Part shown: positions 16,193-24,889 of the stretch, piece after piece | How positions within the stretch are numbered: the first letter of the stretch is position 1 | Layout: each line of letters starts with the position of its first letter | DNA from: Winogradskyella arenosi | GTDB taxonomy: Bacteria; Bacteroidota; Bacteroidia; Flavobacteriales; Flavobacteriaceae | Length of the DNA: 64,000 bases | Direction of reading: 5' to 3' | Assembly (NCBI RefSeq): GCF_003337305.1 | Contig: NZ_QPJO01000003.1 | Span: forward strand, 372,001 to 436,000 | The notes under the pieces: generated by a model | Told to the model about the DNA's origin: nothing | What the model saw: the letters and a program-made list of their open reading frames with translations, nothing else | Databases searched by the model: none | Made by a program: the position numbers and the translations under genes

Positions 16193-16353
16193 GGGGTTAA
16201 ATTTTCAAACTCAAAATTACCCATTATAGCTTACAATAAAATTAGGCCTTATGATATTCTCTTAATATTTTATGAATGATAAGAAAAACTTAAAATTCGG
16301 TAGATAGCTATCATAAAGTTAGGGATTTGAATTATCTTTAAATATTGAATACT

Positions 16354-16361
16354 TATGTTTG
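16354..16361 (+). promoter_or_regulatory. Candidate -7 element of the DUF2911 gene
   Basis: TATGTTTG matches TAnnTTTG. A TTTG lies upstream at 16326-16329, but the 24-bp spacing is slightly long. The element overlaps the far upstream ATG at 16359, favouring the downstream start at 16401. Confidence 0.4.
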
Positions 16362-16400
16362 TGTCATCATTTCAAATTAAAACTCATTAAGACTTACATT

Positions 16401-16955
16401 ATGCTAAAACGCCTCCTTATCTTATTATCTATTTTAGCTTTAGGATTGTTACTTTATTCGGTGTACGTTGAAAATATTTTCTCTCCACGTTTAAGTCCAA
16501 AAGATACCGCGAAGATTACGCTAAACGATTTAGATTTAACGGTGGAATATAACCGTCCTTCTAAACGCGATCGTGTCGTTTTTGGTGCGCTTGTTCCTTT
16601 TGATGAAGTTTGGAGAACAGGAGCCAATGAAGCTACGACTTTTGAAACCAATAAGCCCCTTTTAATTAATGGAATAGAATTAAAGAGAGGAAAATACACC
16701 ATTTGGACGGTACCCATGAAAGACCAATGGAAGGTTATGTTTAACTCCAAACAATATGAATGGGGAGTTAATGAAAAAATGGAACCGATGTGGGATCCTA
16801 ATTACGATGCCTTAGAAATTATTGTACCGGCGCAAAGTCTAGATGTTACCGTAGAACGTTTTACCATTGCTTTTGATAATAAAACAGGCCATCTTAAATT
16901 AACCATGGCGTGGGACAATACCCTTATTGAAGTCCCAATTGATGTGATTGAATAA
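16401..16955 (+). CDS. DUF2911 membrane-anchored or secreted protein
   Basis: From the ATG at 16401 the protein has 184 residues. An N-terminal hydrophobic helix (LKRLLILLSILALGLLLYSVYV) acts as signal or anchor. The remainder shows DUF2911 hallmarks: LSPKDTAKITLNDLDLTVEYNRPSKRDRVVFGALVPFDEVWRTGANEATTF in two stretches, then GKYTIWTVP. The upstream ATG at 16359 adds a polar N-tail ahead of the hydrophobic helix and lies in a promoter-like element, so it was rejected. The function of the family is unknown; it is common in Bacteroidota envelopes. The gene appears to stand alone. Confidence 0.82.
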   Translation: MLKRLLILLSILALGLLLYSVYVENIFSPRLSPKDTAKITLNDLDLTVEYNRPSKRDRVVFGALVPFDEVWRTGANEATTFETNKPLLINGIELKRGKYTIWTVPMKDQWKVMFNSKQYEWGVNEKMEPMWDPNYDALEIIVPAQSLDVTVERFTIAFDNKTGHLKLTMAWDNTLIEVPIDVIE

Positions 16956-17149
16956 TATTAAATTCTTTAGGGTGTCGTATTACTAAAGTTAGGCCTGGTT
17001 GCTTGGCCATAATGACTTTTGAATCCTATACCATACTTTAGGCGTTTCACTTTCCACCTAAAAAAGTAAGCCACCCATTTTTTACGGGCCCTATACTTTA
17101 AATTACAAGCAACATACACTGCACCACTTTTAAACCGTATAAAACCGTT

Positions 17150-17226
17150 TATATTTGTAAGTCTTAGACATAAAGCGACATTAAACTGTAAGACTTATGT
17201 TCTAAGCTAAAAAAACAATATTTTTG
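17150..17226 (+). promoter_or_regulatory. Two candidate promoters around an inverted repeat, upstream of the GT2 operon
   Basis: TATATTTG (17150-17157) and TATTTTTG (17219-17226) both match TAnnTTTG. Between them TAAGTCTTA (17158-17166) and TAAGACTTA (17189-17197) are exact reverse complements, a possible operator. The -33 boxes are poor, so this is a tentative call. The rest of the 16956-17248 gap shows no gene. Confidence 0.35.
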
Positions 17227-17248
17227 TGCCCACAAAGCTTAACATTGC

Positions 17249-17980
17249 ATGACCTATCAATTTACCATCATCGTTCCTGTATATAATGAGGAAGAAAATC
17301 TTGAACGTGTAGAAACAGAACTTTCTAACTACCTTAAAATCGCTTCTGTCCCTACCTCTATCTTATTTGTTAATGATGGTTCTAGCGACAATAGTCAAGC
17401 GCTTATTGAAACCATTTGTGCCCGTCAGCCTGATTTTGAATACATTTTATTTAAAGAAAATCGAGGTTTAAGTGCGGCTATTAAAGCTGGTTTCGATACT
17501 GTAACGTCGGAATGGGTAGGCTATATCGATTCTGATTTACAAACGGCACCTGAAGATTTTAATATTCTTTTAGAACATATTGGCGAGCATGAATTAGTTA
17601 CCGGTGTCCGATCTAACCGAAAAGACTCTTTTGTAAAGAACATGTCTTCAAAAATTGCCAACGGAATTAGACGTGCCTTTACACATGATGGAATGGATGA
17701 TACGGGTTGCCCATTGAAGGTCATAAAAACTGAATATGCAAAACGTATTCCTATGTTTAGAGGTTTACATCGTTTTTTACCGGCGATGATTATGTTACAA
17801 AACGGACGTGTTATTCAAGTCACTGTGCAACATTTTCCAAGAATGGCAGGTACCGCAAAATTCGGACTATGGAACCGACTGTTGGGGCCTTTAATGGATT
17901 GTTTTGCGTATTTATGGATGAAGAAAAAATATATTAATTACAATATTGCCAAATCAAGTAAAGCCACGACGTCATTTTGA
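17249..17980 (+). CDS. Family 2 glycosyltransferase (polyprenyl-phosphate sugar synthase-like)
   Basis: The protein has 243 residues and a GT-A fold. It has the N-terminal FTIIVPVYNEEENL, NDGSSDNS, and the DxD-type motif YIDSDLQTAPED near residues 92-103. The sequence resembles DPM1/ArnC-type enzymes, but the C-terminal membrane pair of ArnC is absent. The likely role is transfer of a sugar from a nucleotide donor to polyprenyl phosphate at the inner face of the membrane. The gene overlaps the next one by 4 nt (TTGA), and that gene overlaps the GT39 gene by 8 nt, so the three are translationally coupled. The sugar is unknown. Confidence 0.88.
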   Translation: MTYQFTIIVPVYNEEENLERVETELSNYLKIASVPTSILFVNDGSSDNSQALIETICARQPDFEYILFKENRGLSAAIKAGFDTVTSEWVGYIDSDLQTAPEDFNILLEHIGEHELVTGVRSNRKDSFVKNMSSKIANGIRRAFTHDGMDDTGCPLKVIKTEYAKRIPMFRGLHRFLPAMIMLQNGRVIQVTVQHFPRMAGTAKFGLWNRLLGPLMDCFAYLWMKKKYINYNIAKSSKATTSF

Positions 17981-18600
17981 AAGATTGGATTATATATAGC
18001 ATCGGCTTTATCGCTCAGATCTTATTTTCTTCACGGCTTATAATCCAATGGATTACTTCTGAAAAGCAACGTAAAGTTATTACTCCTAACACCTTTTGGA
18101 CCCTTAGTCTCATCGCCTCTTTTTTACTCTTTATTTACGGGTATTTGCGTTTAGACTTTGCCATCATGTTAGGACAAAGTCTAACCTATTACATTTATAT
18201 CAGGAATTTACAACTGCAGAAACAATGGCAAAAGTTTCCTAAAATTGTACAGATTCTGCTCTTTACAATTCCCATTTTAATCGTCATATTCTATTATAAC
18301 AATAATAAAATAGATCTCGATTTACTTTTTCAGAATGAAAATATCCCAACTTGGTTATTGGTCTTAGGGATTGTAGCCCAAGTAATCTTTACCTTAAGAT
18401 TTGTATACCAATGGATTCATTCGGAACGTCAGCAAACCTCTACCCTACCCATGGGTTTTTGGGTTTTAAGTTTGGTCGGCGCCGGATTAATCCTTACTTA
18501 CGCCATAATTAGAAAAGATCCTGTATTATTTATAGGGCATTTGTTTGGCTTAGTCATCTATGCCCGTAACGCCTATTTAATAAGACAATCTGATGATTAA
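17977..18600 (+). CDS. Tandem LAB_N domain membrane protein, TTG start
   Basis: The protein has 207 residues and two homologous halves. Each half has the LAB_N pattern (lipid-A-disaccharide synthase N-terminal domain): FIAQILFSSRLIIQWITSEKQ...TPNTFWTLSL and IVAQVIFTLRFVYQWIHSERQ...LPMGFWVLSL, with six or so membrane helices in total. It starts at TTG, overlapping the TGA of the GT2 gene (TTGA). No ATG is available nearby. Stand-alone LAB_N proteins have no proven reaction. Placed between a GT2 and a GT39, it may act as a lipid-linked sugar flippase like ArnE/ArnF; this is inference from order and topology. Confidence 0.85.
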   Translation: MKDWIIYSIGFIAQILFSSRLIIQWITSEKQRKVITPNTFWTLSLIASFLLFIYGYLRLDFAIMLGQSLTYYIYIRNLQLQKQWQKFPKIVQILLFTIPILIVIFYYNNNKIDLDLLFQNENIPTWLLVLGIVAQVIFTLRFVYQWIHSERQQTSTLPMGFWVLSLVGAGLILTYAIIRKDPVLFIGHLFGLVIYARNAYLIRQSDD

Positions 18601-20203
18601 ACAGATAGAAAAATATCCCGTTCTCAGTTTATTACTATTCGTAATTACAATGCTAGGGTTTACCATAGATGCCATTCCGGTAAGTATTATGGAAGCTCGA
18701 AATTTTATTTCGGCACGAGAAATGCTCACAGATAACCATTGGATCTTAACCACTATGAATGGCGATGCCCGCTATGAAAAGCCTCCCTTACCAACCTGGA
18801 TTACCGCTGGTTTTGGTTACCTATTTGGCATGGGTTCTGTTTTAGCCCTGCGCTGGCCAGCACTTCTGTTTTTAGCAAGCATTGGGATCTCTATCTATTA
18901 TTTATCAAAAGCCTTAGAATTACCAAAAGCACATAGCTTAATCAACGGATTTATAGCTTTAACGTCTTTCTACATTATTGGAATTACAATTGAAGCCACA
19001 TGGGATATTTATACCCATGGTTTTATGCTCATGGCTTTAGTTCAACTGTTCTTTTTATTTAAAAAAGGAAAAACACCGCTTATAAGAAGTCTTCTTTTTG
19101 TGGTATTTATTGCGGCATCTGTATTATCTAAAGGCCCTGTTTCCTTATACGTCTTATTCCTTCCTTTTGTTATTGCTTATGGAATTGCCTTTAAATTTAA
19201 AGGGAACTTACTTCATTTTTTAAAATTAATAAGCCTTTTAGTCTTTGGAATTACCTTAGGAAGTTGGTGGTATCTCTACGTCAGAACTGCCGATCCTGCT
19301 ACATTTATGGCCATAGCAGAACGAGAAACCTCAAACTGGCATAGCTATAACGTACGACCGTTTTATTATTATTGGAGCTTTTTTGTGCAAAGCGGTATCT
19401 GGACGGTCCCAGCGCTTATCAGTTTATGTTATCCGTATTTAAAAACCAGAGTTACCAATTTAAAAGCCTATCGTTTTAGTTTATTATGGACGCTTATCGC
19501 TGTGATTTTGCTCTCCTTAATTCCAGAGAAAAAATCGCGTTATTTAATGCCGGTTCTCATCCCTTTGGCAATTAACATTGGGTTTTATGTGAACTATATT
19601 ATCCGGGAATTCAAAAACCTTTCCGCTAAGAAAGAAACCTTTCCTGTTTATTTTCAGTTCGGACTCATTGGCCTCATCGCTTTATTCTTTTGGTGTATTG
19701 GTTTTAGTTTAGGCCCTTTTCTAACCGGTGTTGTGCTCCTGCGTTTTATATTGATTAGTGCCGTATTATTGCTTATAGGATTCTTAATCTTTAAAACTTT
19801 AAAGCATAAAAATATAAAAGCGACCTTCTACCTTACGCTAAGTTTTATGCTGAGTATAGGATTTTTAGCATTGCCTTTTGCACAATTGCAAGGCCAACCT
19901 AGTTATTTACCACTTTCTCAATTGTCCAACGACACTATTCCGCTTTATAGCTTAGGTAGTGTATCGCCGGAAGCCATTTATAATTATGGCGAAAAAATTC
20001 CATCGTTAAAAACAGAAGAAGGGCTTATGATTCCTTCTGAAAAAACCTTCAGAGTCCTAACCTCGAGCTTAAATCCTGAAGCGTTTAAAGAACTGAATTC
20101 GCTGTTTACTATTGAATTTAAAGACAGCTATGACCTCAACTTTTCGAGTAATAATCATAGAGCCCGTTTAGTGAACCATATGTACCTCTTAACTAGAAAA
20201 TAA
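18593..20203 (+). CDS. GT39/ArnT-like membrane glycosyltransferase
   Basis: The protein has 536 residues and about 12 membrane helices. The first periplasmic loop has the ArnT/PMT-type acidic motif MEARNFISAREM followed by GDARYEKPPLPTWITA, the hallmark of lipid-A 4-amino-4-deoxyarabinose transferases and related dolichyl-P sugar-dependent enzymes. The C-terminal part is a smaller soluble region. It probably uses the polyprenyl-P sugar made by the upstream GT2 to modify lipid A or another envelope acceptor. Its ATG overlaps the end of the LAB_N gene by 8 nt. It faces the PAP2 phosphatase gene convergently. Confidence 0.88.
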   Translation: MIKQIEKYPVLSLLLFVITMLGFTIDAIPVSIMEARNFISAREMLTDNHWILTTMNGDARYEKPPLPTWITAGFGYLFGMGSVLALRWPALLFLASIGISIYYLSKALELPKAHSLINGFIALTSFYIIGITIEATWDIYTHGFMLMALVQLFFLFKKGKTPLIRSLLFVVFIAASVLSKGPVSLYVLFLPFVIAYGIAFKFKGNLLHFLKLISLLVFGITLGSWWYLYVRTADPATFMAIAERETSNWHSYNVRPFYYYWSFFVQSGIWTVPALISLCYPYLKTRVTNLKAYRFSLLWTLIAVILLSLIPEKKSRYLMPVLIPLAINIGFYVNYIIREFKNLSAKKETFPVYFQFGLIGLIALFFWCIGFSLGPFLTGVVLLRFILISAVLLLIGFLIFKTLKHKNIKATFYLTLSFMLSIGFLALPFAQLQGQPSYLPLSQLSNDTIPLYSLGSVSPEAIYNYGEKIPSLKTEEGLMIPSEKTFRVLTSSLNPEAFKELNSLFTIEFKDSYDLNFSSNNHRARLVNHMYLLTRK

Positions 20204-20239
20204 GAGTGCTTTTACAAGTCTCGAGACGTGAACATAACT

Positions 20240-20806
20240 TTAAGCCACGTATTTATTTAGTAAAAATTGATAAAGCTTGTAGAATAAGAAGCCTGCAAAA
20301 CCTCCGAAGGTTAAACCACAAATAAGGTCTAAAGGATAATGCACACCTACATAAATACGACTGTATGCAATGGTTAAGCTCCATAGTAACAATCCTATAA
20401 TTAAGTATTTAAAGTAAGGTCTTAATAATAAGCCTGTAAATATAGCTACAGACATAGAATTAGAGGCATGCCCTGAGAAAAAGCCATATTTTCCACATCG
20501 CGGCGCTACAAAACGCATAAAATCCTGTACGCCTTCTGCTCTACATGGTCTTGGACGTTGAAAACCATCTTTAAAAAGATTGGTAATTTGGTCTGTAAAG
20601 GTAATCATACCCGCCACAACAAACACTAAGAGTAATAAAGCTTTCCAGCCATACTTCTTATATATTAAGAATAGTAAGACGGCATATAAGGGGATAGAAT
20701 ATAACTTGTTGGTTATGGCTAACCAAAGCCCATCCCAAGATGCTGTACCTAGATTATTAAGATATAAGAATAGAGTTTTATCTAATTCTAAGAGCTGCTC
20801 TATCAT
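20240..20806 (-). CDS. PAP2 superfamily membrane phosphatase
   Basis: The protein has 188 residues with about five helices. It carries all three phosphatase motifs: KDGFQRPRP (KxxxxxxRP), FSGHASNS and SRIYVGVHYPLD (SRxxxxxHxxxD). Bacterial relatives remove phosphate from undecaprenyl pyrophosphate, phosphatidylglycerophosphate or lipid A. The neighbouring GT2/LAB_N/GT39 operon makes a lipid carrier or lipid A substrate plausible, but sequence alone does not decide. The start codon overlaps the stop of the upstream gene by one base (TAATG), a sign of translational coupling. Confidence 0.9.
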   Translation of the reverse strand: MIEQLLELDKTLFLYLNNLGTASWDGLWLAITNKLYSIPLYAVLLFLIYKKYGWKALLLLVFVVAGMITFTDQITNLFKDGFQRPRPCRAEGVQDFMRFVAPRCGKYGFFSGHASNSMSVAIFTGLLLRPYFKYLIIGLLLWSLTIAYSRIYVGVHYPLDLICGLTFGGFAGFLFYKLYQFLLNKYVA

Positions 20807-21033
20807 TAATCGTCGTATCGGGCAATTTCTCTATCGTAAAAATCAGTAGCCTGCTGAATGTAGTTTTCAGTTTCAGTCTCTAATTCTTTTTCGTCATGCT
20901 GATCAAACTCTTCAAACCATTCTACCTCATCATTTTCAAGATTAATGATAAAGCGTGGAAATTCAGTATGAATGATAAATATTGCTTCTGGATAATCGGT
21001 GTTATCGCCTAGTATAAATTTTGGTAATTCCAT
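20806..21033 (-). CDS. Conserved small acidic protein, unknown function
   Basis: The protein has 75 residues from ATG 21033 (a start 9 nt further upstream is also open). The sequence begins MELPKFILGDNTDYPEAIFIIHTEFPRFIIN in two natural stretches and is acidic throughout (VEWFEEFDQHDEKELETETENY). There is no signal or membrane helix. The stop overlaps the PAP2 start by one base, so the two are made together. A TATATTTG element on the minus strand at 21084-21091 is a plausible promoter for the pair. The family seems typical of Flavobacteriaceae; no function is known to me. Confidence 0.75.
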   Translation of the reverse strand: MELPKFILGDNTDYPEAIFIIHTEFPRFIINLENDEVEWFEEFDQHDEKELETETENYIQQATDFYDREIARYDD

Positions 21034-21083
21034 AGGGTACATTTAAAGTCTTAAGACAAACGCTTAATTTTTAACTTAGGCTA

Positions 21084-21091
21084 CAAATATA
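21084..21091 (-). promoter_or_regulatory. Candidate -7 element for the small protein / PAP2 pair
   Basis: The minus strand reads TATATTTG, 51 nt upstream of the ATG at 21033. No good -33 box was found. Confidence 0.4.
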
Positions 21092-21154
21092 TTGATTTTG
21101 ATTGAGCCTATCGATTAATATTACAAGATCGCCTTAGTGTAACGGTTTCGCGTA

Positions 21155-22534
21155 TTAGTGACTTGTTTTTAAGATGAGTTTTTTAGTTAATAAATGAAAT
21201 CTTATAAATAGTAAAATAGCGGCAACACTAAGCCCTACTATAAGTCCAATCCAAATTCCAAGACTGCCATAAGCTTCAGCCTTTCCTAAATAATAACATA
21301 TAGGAAAACCAATAACCCAATAAGACACAAAGGTGATCAAGGTTGGTATTTTCACATCTTGAAGGCCTCTTAAAGCACCTAAAGCTATCACTTGTAGACT
21401 ATCTGTAATTTGAAATACCGCAGCGGCTAATAACAAGATTGCCGCAATTGAAACAACTTCCATAGTATCAACAGCATTAGCGGGATCGTCTAAATCCACA
21501 TACATCGTCGGCAGCATTTTATGAAAAATGACAAATAATAGCGCAAAAAGGACTGCAAAAATAAAACCTACTATAAAAATAGATTCCGCAATACGGCGTA
21601 AAGCGACAAAGTCCTTCAATCCTTTTTGGTTTCCAACGCGGATCATAGCGGCCACACTTAAGCCTGTAGCCACCATAAAGGTCATAGAAGATAAATTTAA
21701 GGCAATTTGATTTGCTGCTTGGGCATTAGCCCCTAAGGTACCACTTAGCCAAATTGCTCCAGTGAAAATTCCGACTTCAAAAAACATCTGCATAGCACTA
21801 GGCAAACCAAGATTAGTCAATTTTTTAATGGGTTGTTTACTCAAACTGAAAAACTTAATATGAGTAACATAAGCCTTAGACTTATCGCGTTTTGCCAATA
21901 ACCACCACAAATAGGCTACCATAACAAAACGGGACACCAAGGTTCCGACAGCCGCGCCTACAATCCCCATTTCAGGACAACCAAATTTTCCAAAAATAAG
22001 CACGTAGTTTATAGCCACATTAAGCACATTGGCCACAATAGTCGCGTACATAGGATATTTGGTTAAAGAAAGCCCATCACTAAACTGCTTAAAAGCCTGA
22101 AAAACGATTAAGGGCACCAAGGAAAAAGCCACCAAGTCTAAATAAGGAATGGCCAAATCGACCACCTGCTCTGGTTGATCCATTACATACATTAAGGGTT
22201 TAGCAAACAGCAAACAGACAAATAAGATCAGCCCTAAAACGGTACATAAAAAAAGCCCGTGTTTAAATACCGATTTTCCTTTGTCAAAATTATTTTCGGA
22301 ATCAGCTTCGGCAACCAATGGCGTAATGGCCGTAGAAAACCCAATGCCTAAAGACATGGCTATAAAAATAAAGCTATTCCCTAAAGAGACTGCCGCTAAC
22401 TCTGCGGCTCCCAATTGACCGACCATAATATTATCAATAAAACTAACAAAGGTATGACCTAGCATACCCAGCATAACCGGTGAGGCCAGTTTTAGATTGT
22501 ATCGAAATTCTTTAGTGTATTGACTTAAAACCAT
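21155..22534 (-). CDS. MATE family efflux transporter (NorM-like)
   Basis: The protein has 459 residues and about 12 helices arranged as two homologous six-helix bundles. MATE features include LASPVMLGMLGHTFVSFIDNIMVGQLG and an acidic residue in the helix around IGFSTAITPLVAEADS. In the second half, the bundle repeats with LPSAMQMFFEVGIFTGAIWL. Family members exchange Na+ or H+ for cationic drugs and metabolites across the inner membrane. The substrate is unknown. A CAAAAATA (TATTTTTG on minus) ends 4 nt upstream of the ATG, so the message may have a very short leader. Confidence 0.93.
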   Translation of the reverse strand: MVLSQYTKEFRYNLKLASPVMLGMLGHTFVSFIDNIMVGQLGAAELAAVSLGNSFIFIAMSLGIGFSTAITPLVAEADSENNFDKGKSVFKHGLFLCTVLGLILFVCLLFAKPLMYVMDQPEQVVDLAIPYLDLVAFSLVPLIVFQAFKQFSDGLSLTKYPMYATIVANVLNVAINYVLIFGKFGCPEMGIVGAAVGTLVSRFVMVAYLWWLLAKRDKSKAYVTHIKFFSLSKQPIKKLTNLGLPSAMQMFFEVGIFTGAIWLSGTLGANAQAANQIALNLSSMTFMVATGLSVAAMIRVGNQKGLKDFVALRRIAESIFIVGFIFAVLFALLFVIFHKMLPTMYVDLDDPANAVDTMEVVSIAAILLLAAAVFQITDSLQVIALGALRGLQDVKIPTLITFVSYWVIGFPICYYLGKAEAYGSLGIWIGLIVGLSVAAILLFIRFHLLTKKLILKTSH

Positions 22535-22644
22535 GGCGCAAAAATAAGACTTCCATTTAGTTCTTAGAATGAATTATTTCTTAAATAATAGGAAAGTTTA
22601 GCGGGCTAATTTTCATCATAAAATACCGATTATATTGGATGCAA

Positions 22645-23154
22645 TTAATCGATTCTTGTAGATTGCGTTAAAAAAGATAAGCCCTGTTGTCCTGAGGTAG
22701 ATGTCATCACCCCTTCAAAAATAGGTTCAGGACTTGCTTGTGGTATTTGCCAATCGAAAATAAAATTCCCTCCAGTTCCCCCAGCAATATCCTTTTCATT
22801 AATCACAATATCCAAGGTTTCCATAGGTACCACATAGACCGGTTGGTCAATATAAGATTTTAATAAAACCCCATGTGTATCATAATACGCCACTTTAGAT
22901 AAGTACAAGCTATCTTTAGCACTGGTATTTCTAATACTAATCATTGCTGTAAGGTTATACGTCTTATGCTGTGTATAGCTGTAAATTTGTGAGTATACCG
23001 ATAAGTAAGAGGTTCCTTGTTCTAAGCCTTCTGAAGATGGCAAAGCTGCGATACGGGCTTTCCAATCTATTTTTTCGTAGTCATCCGTGCCTGTAGCCTC
23101 GTCACAAGCACAAAAACAATACAGACTGAGAACTAAAATGATGAACTTTTTCAT
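22645..23154 (-). CDS. DUF3124 lipoprotein
   Basis: The protein has 169 residues with a lipoprotein signal MKKFIILVLSLYCFCAC, where Cys17 is the likely lipid site. The body shows DUF3124 features: YLSVYSQIYSYTQHKTYNLTAMISIRNTS, DSLYLSKVAYYDTHGVLLKSYID and VVPMETLDIVINEKDIAGGTGGNF. It is probably anchored in the outer or inner membrane facing the periplasm. The function of the family is unknown. A TAATTTTG element on the minus strand (23179-23186) lies 24 nt upstream. The gene sits downstream of the K+/H+ antiporter gene in the same orientation, with a 74-nt gap. Confidence 0.82.
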   Translation of the reverse strand: MKKFIILVLSLYCFCACDEATGTDDYEKIDWKARIAALPSSEGLEQGTSYLSVYSQIYSYTQHKTYNLTAMISIRNTSAKDSLYLSKVAYYDTHGVLLKSYIDQPVYVVPMETLDIVINEKDIAGGTGGNFIFDWQIPQASPEPIFEGVMTSTSGQQGLSFLTQSTRID

Positions 23155-23228
23155 AAGGTATGCTTTAATTAATGACTACAAAATTAGTGTAAAAGCCGCA
23201 GATTATAGTCTGCTTAAAAATACAATAC

Positions 23229-24695
23229 CTAAGAGGATAATAAAAGAATCTCTCGTACTTCTTTTAAACTGTCTTCTTTGTCTAAAAGAAAAACAAGCGT
23301 ATCATTCGCTTCAATAATGGTTGAGCCTCCTGGTCTTACAAATTTATCGTTTCGTTTTATCATTACAATAAATGCTGAAAGTGGTAAATGCAGATCTATA
23401 ATACGTTTATCTACAGCGAAACTATTTGGAGGAATGGCCACTTCTTCCATTGCCGATTTAGGAAGATTTAAAATGTACCGATCATTTTCTGCAATAGGTT
23501 TTACTTTCTCCGGAAGTGCCACTTTTAACCATTTTGCAAAAATGGATAAGGTGGTCCCTTGAATTAAGATAGAGGTCACCGAGATAAAAAAGACAATATT
23601 AAAAATCATATTGGCCTTATCTATTCCGGCTAATAAGGGATAGGTTGCAAATACAATAGGAACGGCCCCTCGCAAGCCGACCCAAGAAATATAAAAACGC
23701 CTTTTAAGTTTCATTTTAAAAAACATCAGACTTATAAAAACACTAACCGGTCTTGCCACCAAAATAAGGAATACTGAAATCAGTAAACCAATGCCCATAT
23801 AGGGAATTATTTGCGACGGAAATACGAGTAGTCCTAGGGTTAAGAACAGTACAATTTGCATAAGCCAAGCAATACCATCAAACATTTTTAGGATGGTGGA
23901 CTTATGAATTAAATCTTGATTTCCTAAATAGACCGCACAAATATAAAGCGCCAGAAAACCATTTCCGCCTACAAAATCGGTAGCAGAAAAGGTAATAAAC
24001 ATCATTGCAATGGCTAGAACCGGATAAAGACCTTCGAACCCTAATTTAATTCTATTAATAATTATTTTGCTTAATTTTCCAAAGGCAAATCCTAGAACTC
24101 CACCTAAAATCATTTGTTGGAAAAACAACAATACCATGGAAAAAATGCTCTCATCTTGGTTAATCACCAACGTTAAACACGCTAAGGTAAGCACATAAGC
24201 CATAGGGTCATTACTCCCACTCTCTAGTTCTAATGTTGGTCTTAAATTGGTTTTTAACGCTAAATTTTTAGATCGTAAAATAGAAAATACAGCGGCCGCA
24301 TCTGTAGAAGACACAATAGAACCGAGCAGCATACTTTCGTAAATGGTAAAATCTGTAACAAACCACACAAACAAACCTAGGGTTGCGGCGGTTAGAAAAA
24401 CCCCCAATGTAGAGAGTATTAATCCCTCTTTTAGAATGGGTTTAATGGCTTTAAAATTGGTATCTAAACCACCCGAAAACAGAATAAAGTTAAGAGAAAC
24501 AATCCCTATAAACTGTGCTAATTTAGGATCATCAAATCTAATCCCTCCAATACCATCAGAACCGGCTAACATACCTATAGCCAAGAAAAGAATTAATGTA
24601 GGCACACCAAACTTATAAGAGGTCTTCCCGACCACAATACTTATAAAAAGCAAAATAGAGCCTACTAATAATATATTTTCAATGGTTAAATTCAT
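23229..24695 (-). CDS. Potassium/proton antiporter (CPA1/CvrA-type) with TrkA-C domain
   Basis: From ATG 24695 the protein has 488 residues. The frame reaches 24725, but the family usually starts at MNLTIENILLVGSILL, so the shorter start was taken. About 12 helices form the Na_H_Exchanger domain, with the ion-site region STDAAAVFSILRS and LELESGSNDPMAY. The cytoplasmic tail carries a TrkA_C-like domain (SAMEEVAIPPNSFAVDKRIIDLHLP to the end). Relatives (CvrA/NhaP2) exchange K+ or Na+ for H+ and help in osmotic balance. A TAAATTTG promoter-like element is at 24723-24730 on the minus strand. Confidence 0.92.
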   Translation of the reverse strand: MNLTIENILLVGSILLFISIVVGKTSYKFGVPTLILFLAIGMLAGSDGIGGIRFDDPKLAQFIGIVSLNFILFSGGLDTNFKAIKPILKEGLILSTLGVFLTAATLGLFVWFVTDFTIYESMLLGSIVSSTDAAAVFSILRSKNLALKTNLRPTLELESGSNDPMAYVLTLACLTLVINQDESIFSMVLLFFQQMILGGVLGFAFGKLSKIIINRIKLGFEGLYPVLAIAMMFITFSATDFVGGNGFLALYICAVYLGNQDLIHKSTILKMFDGIAWLMQIVLFLTLGLLVFPSQIIPYMGIGLLISVFLILVARPVSVFISLMFFKMKLKRRFYISWVGLRGAVPIVFATYPLLAGIDKANMIFNIVFFISVTSILIQGTTLSIFAKWLKVALPEKVKPIAENDRYILNLPKSAMEEVAIPPNSFAVDKRIIDLHLPLSAFIVMIKRNDKFVRPGGSTIIEANDTLVFLLDKEDSLKEVREILLLSS

Positions 24696-24889
24696 GCTTT
24701 TCTTGCCTAAGGTCAGTGCAAGCAAATTTAGTTTTTTTATCTTCTAATTACGAGCTATCCGTTGTTTTTAAAATTGAAAAATTAAGGTTTTGCATTCTAC
24801 CAATAAAGTTAATTGCAGTGTTTTGCAATATTCAAGCAATATGCATGCTTTAATCGTCCGACCTTAATCGTAAACGTACTAAGGTTAAT

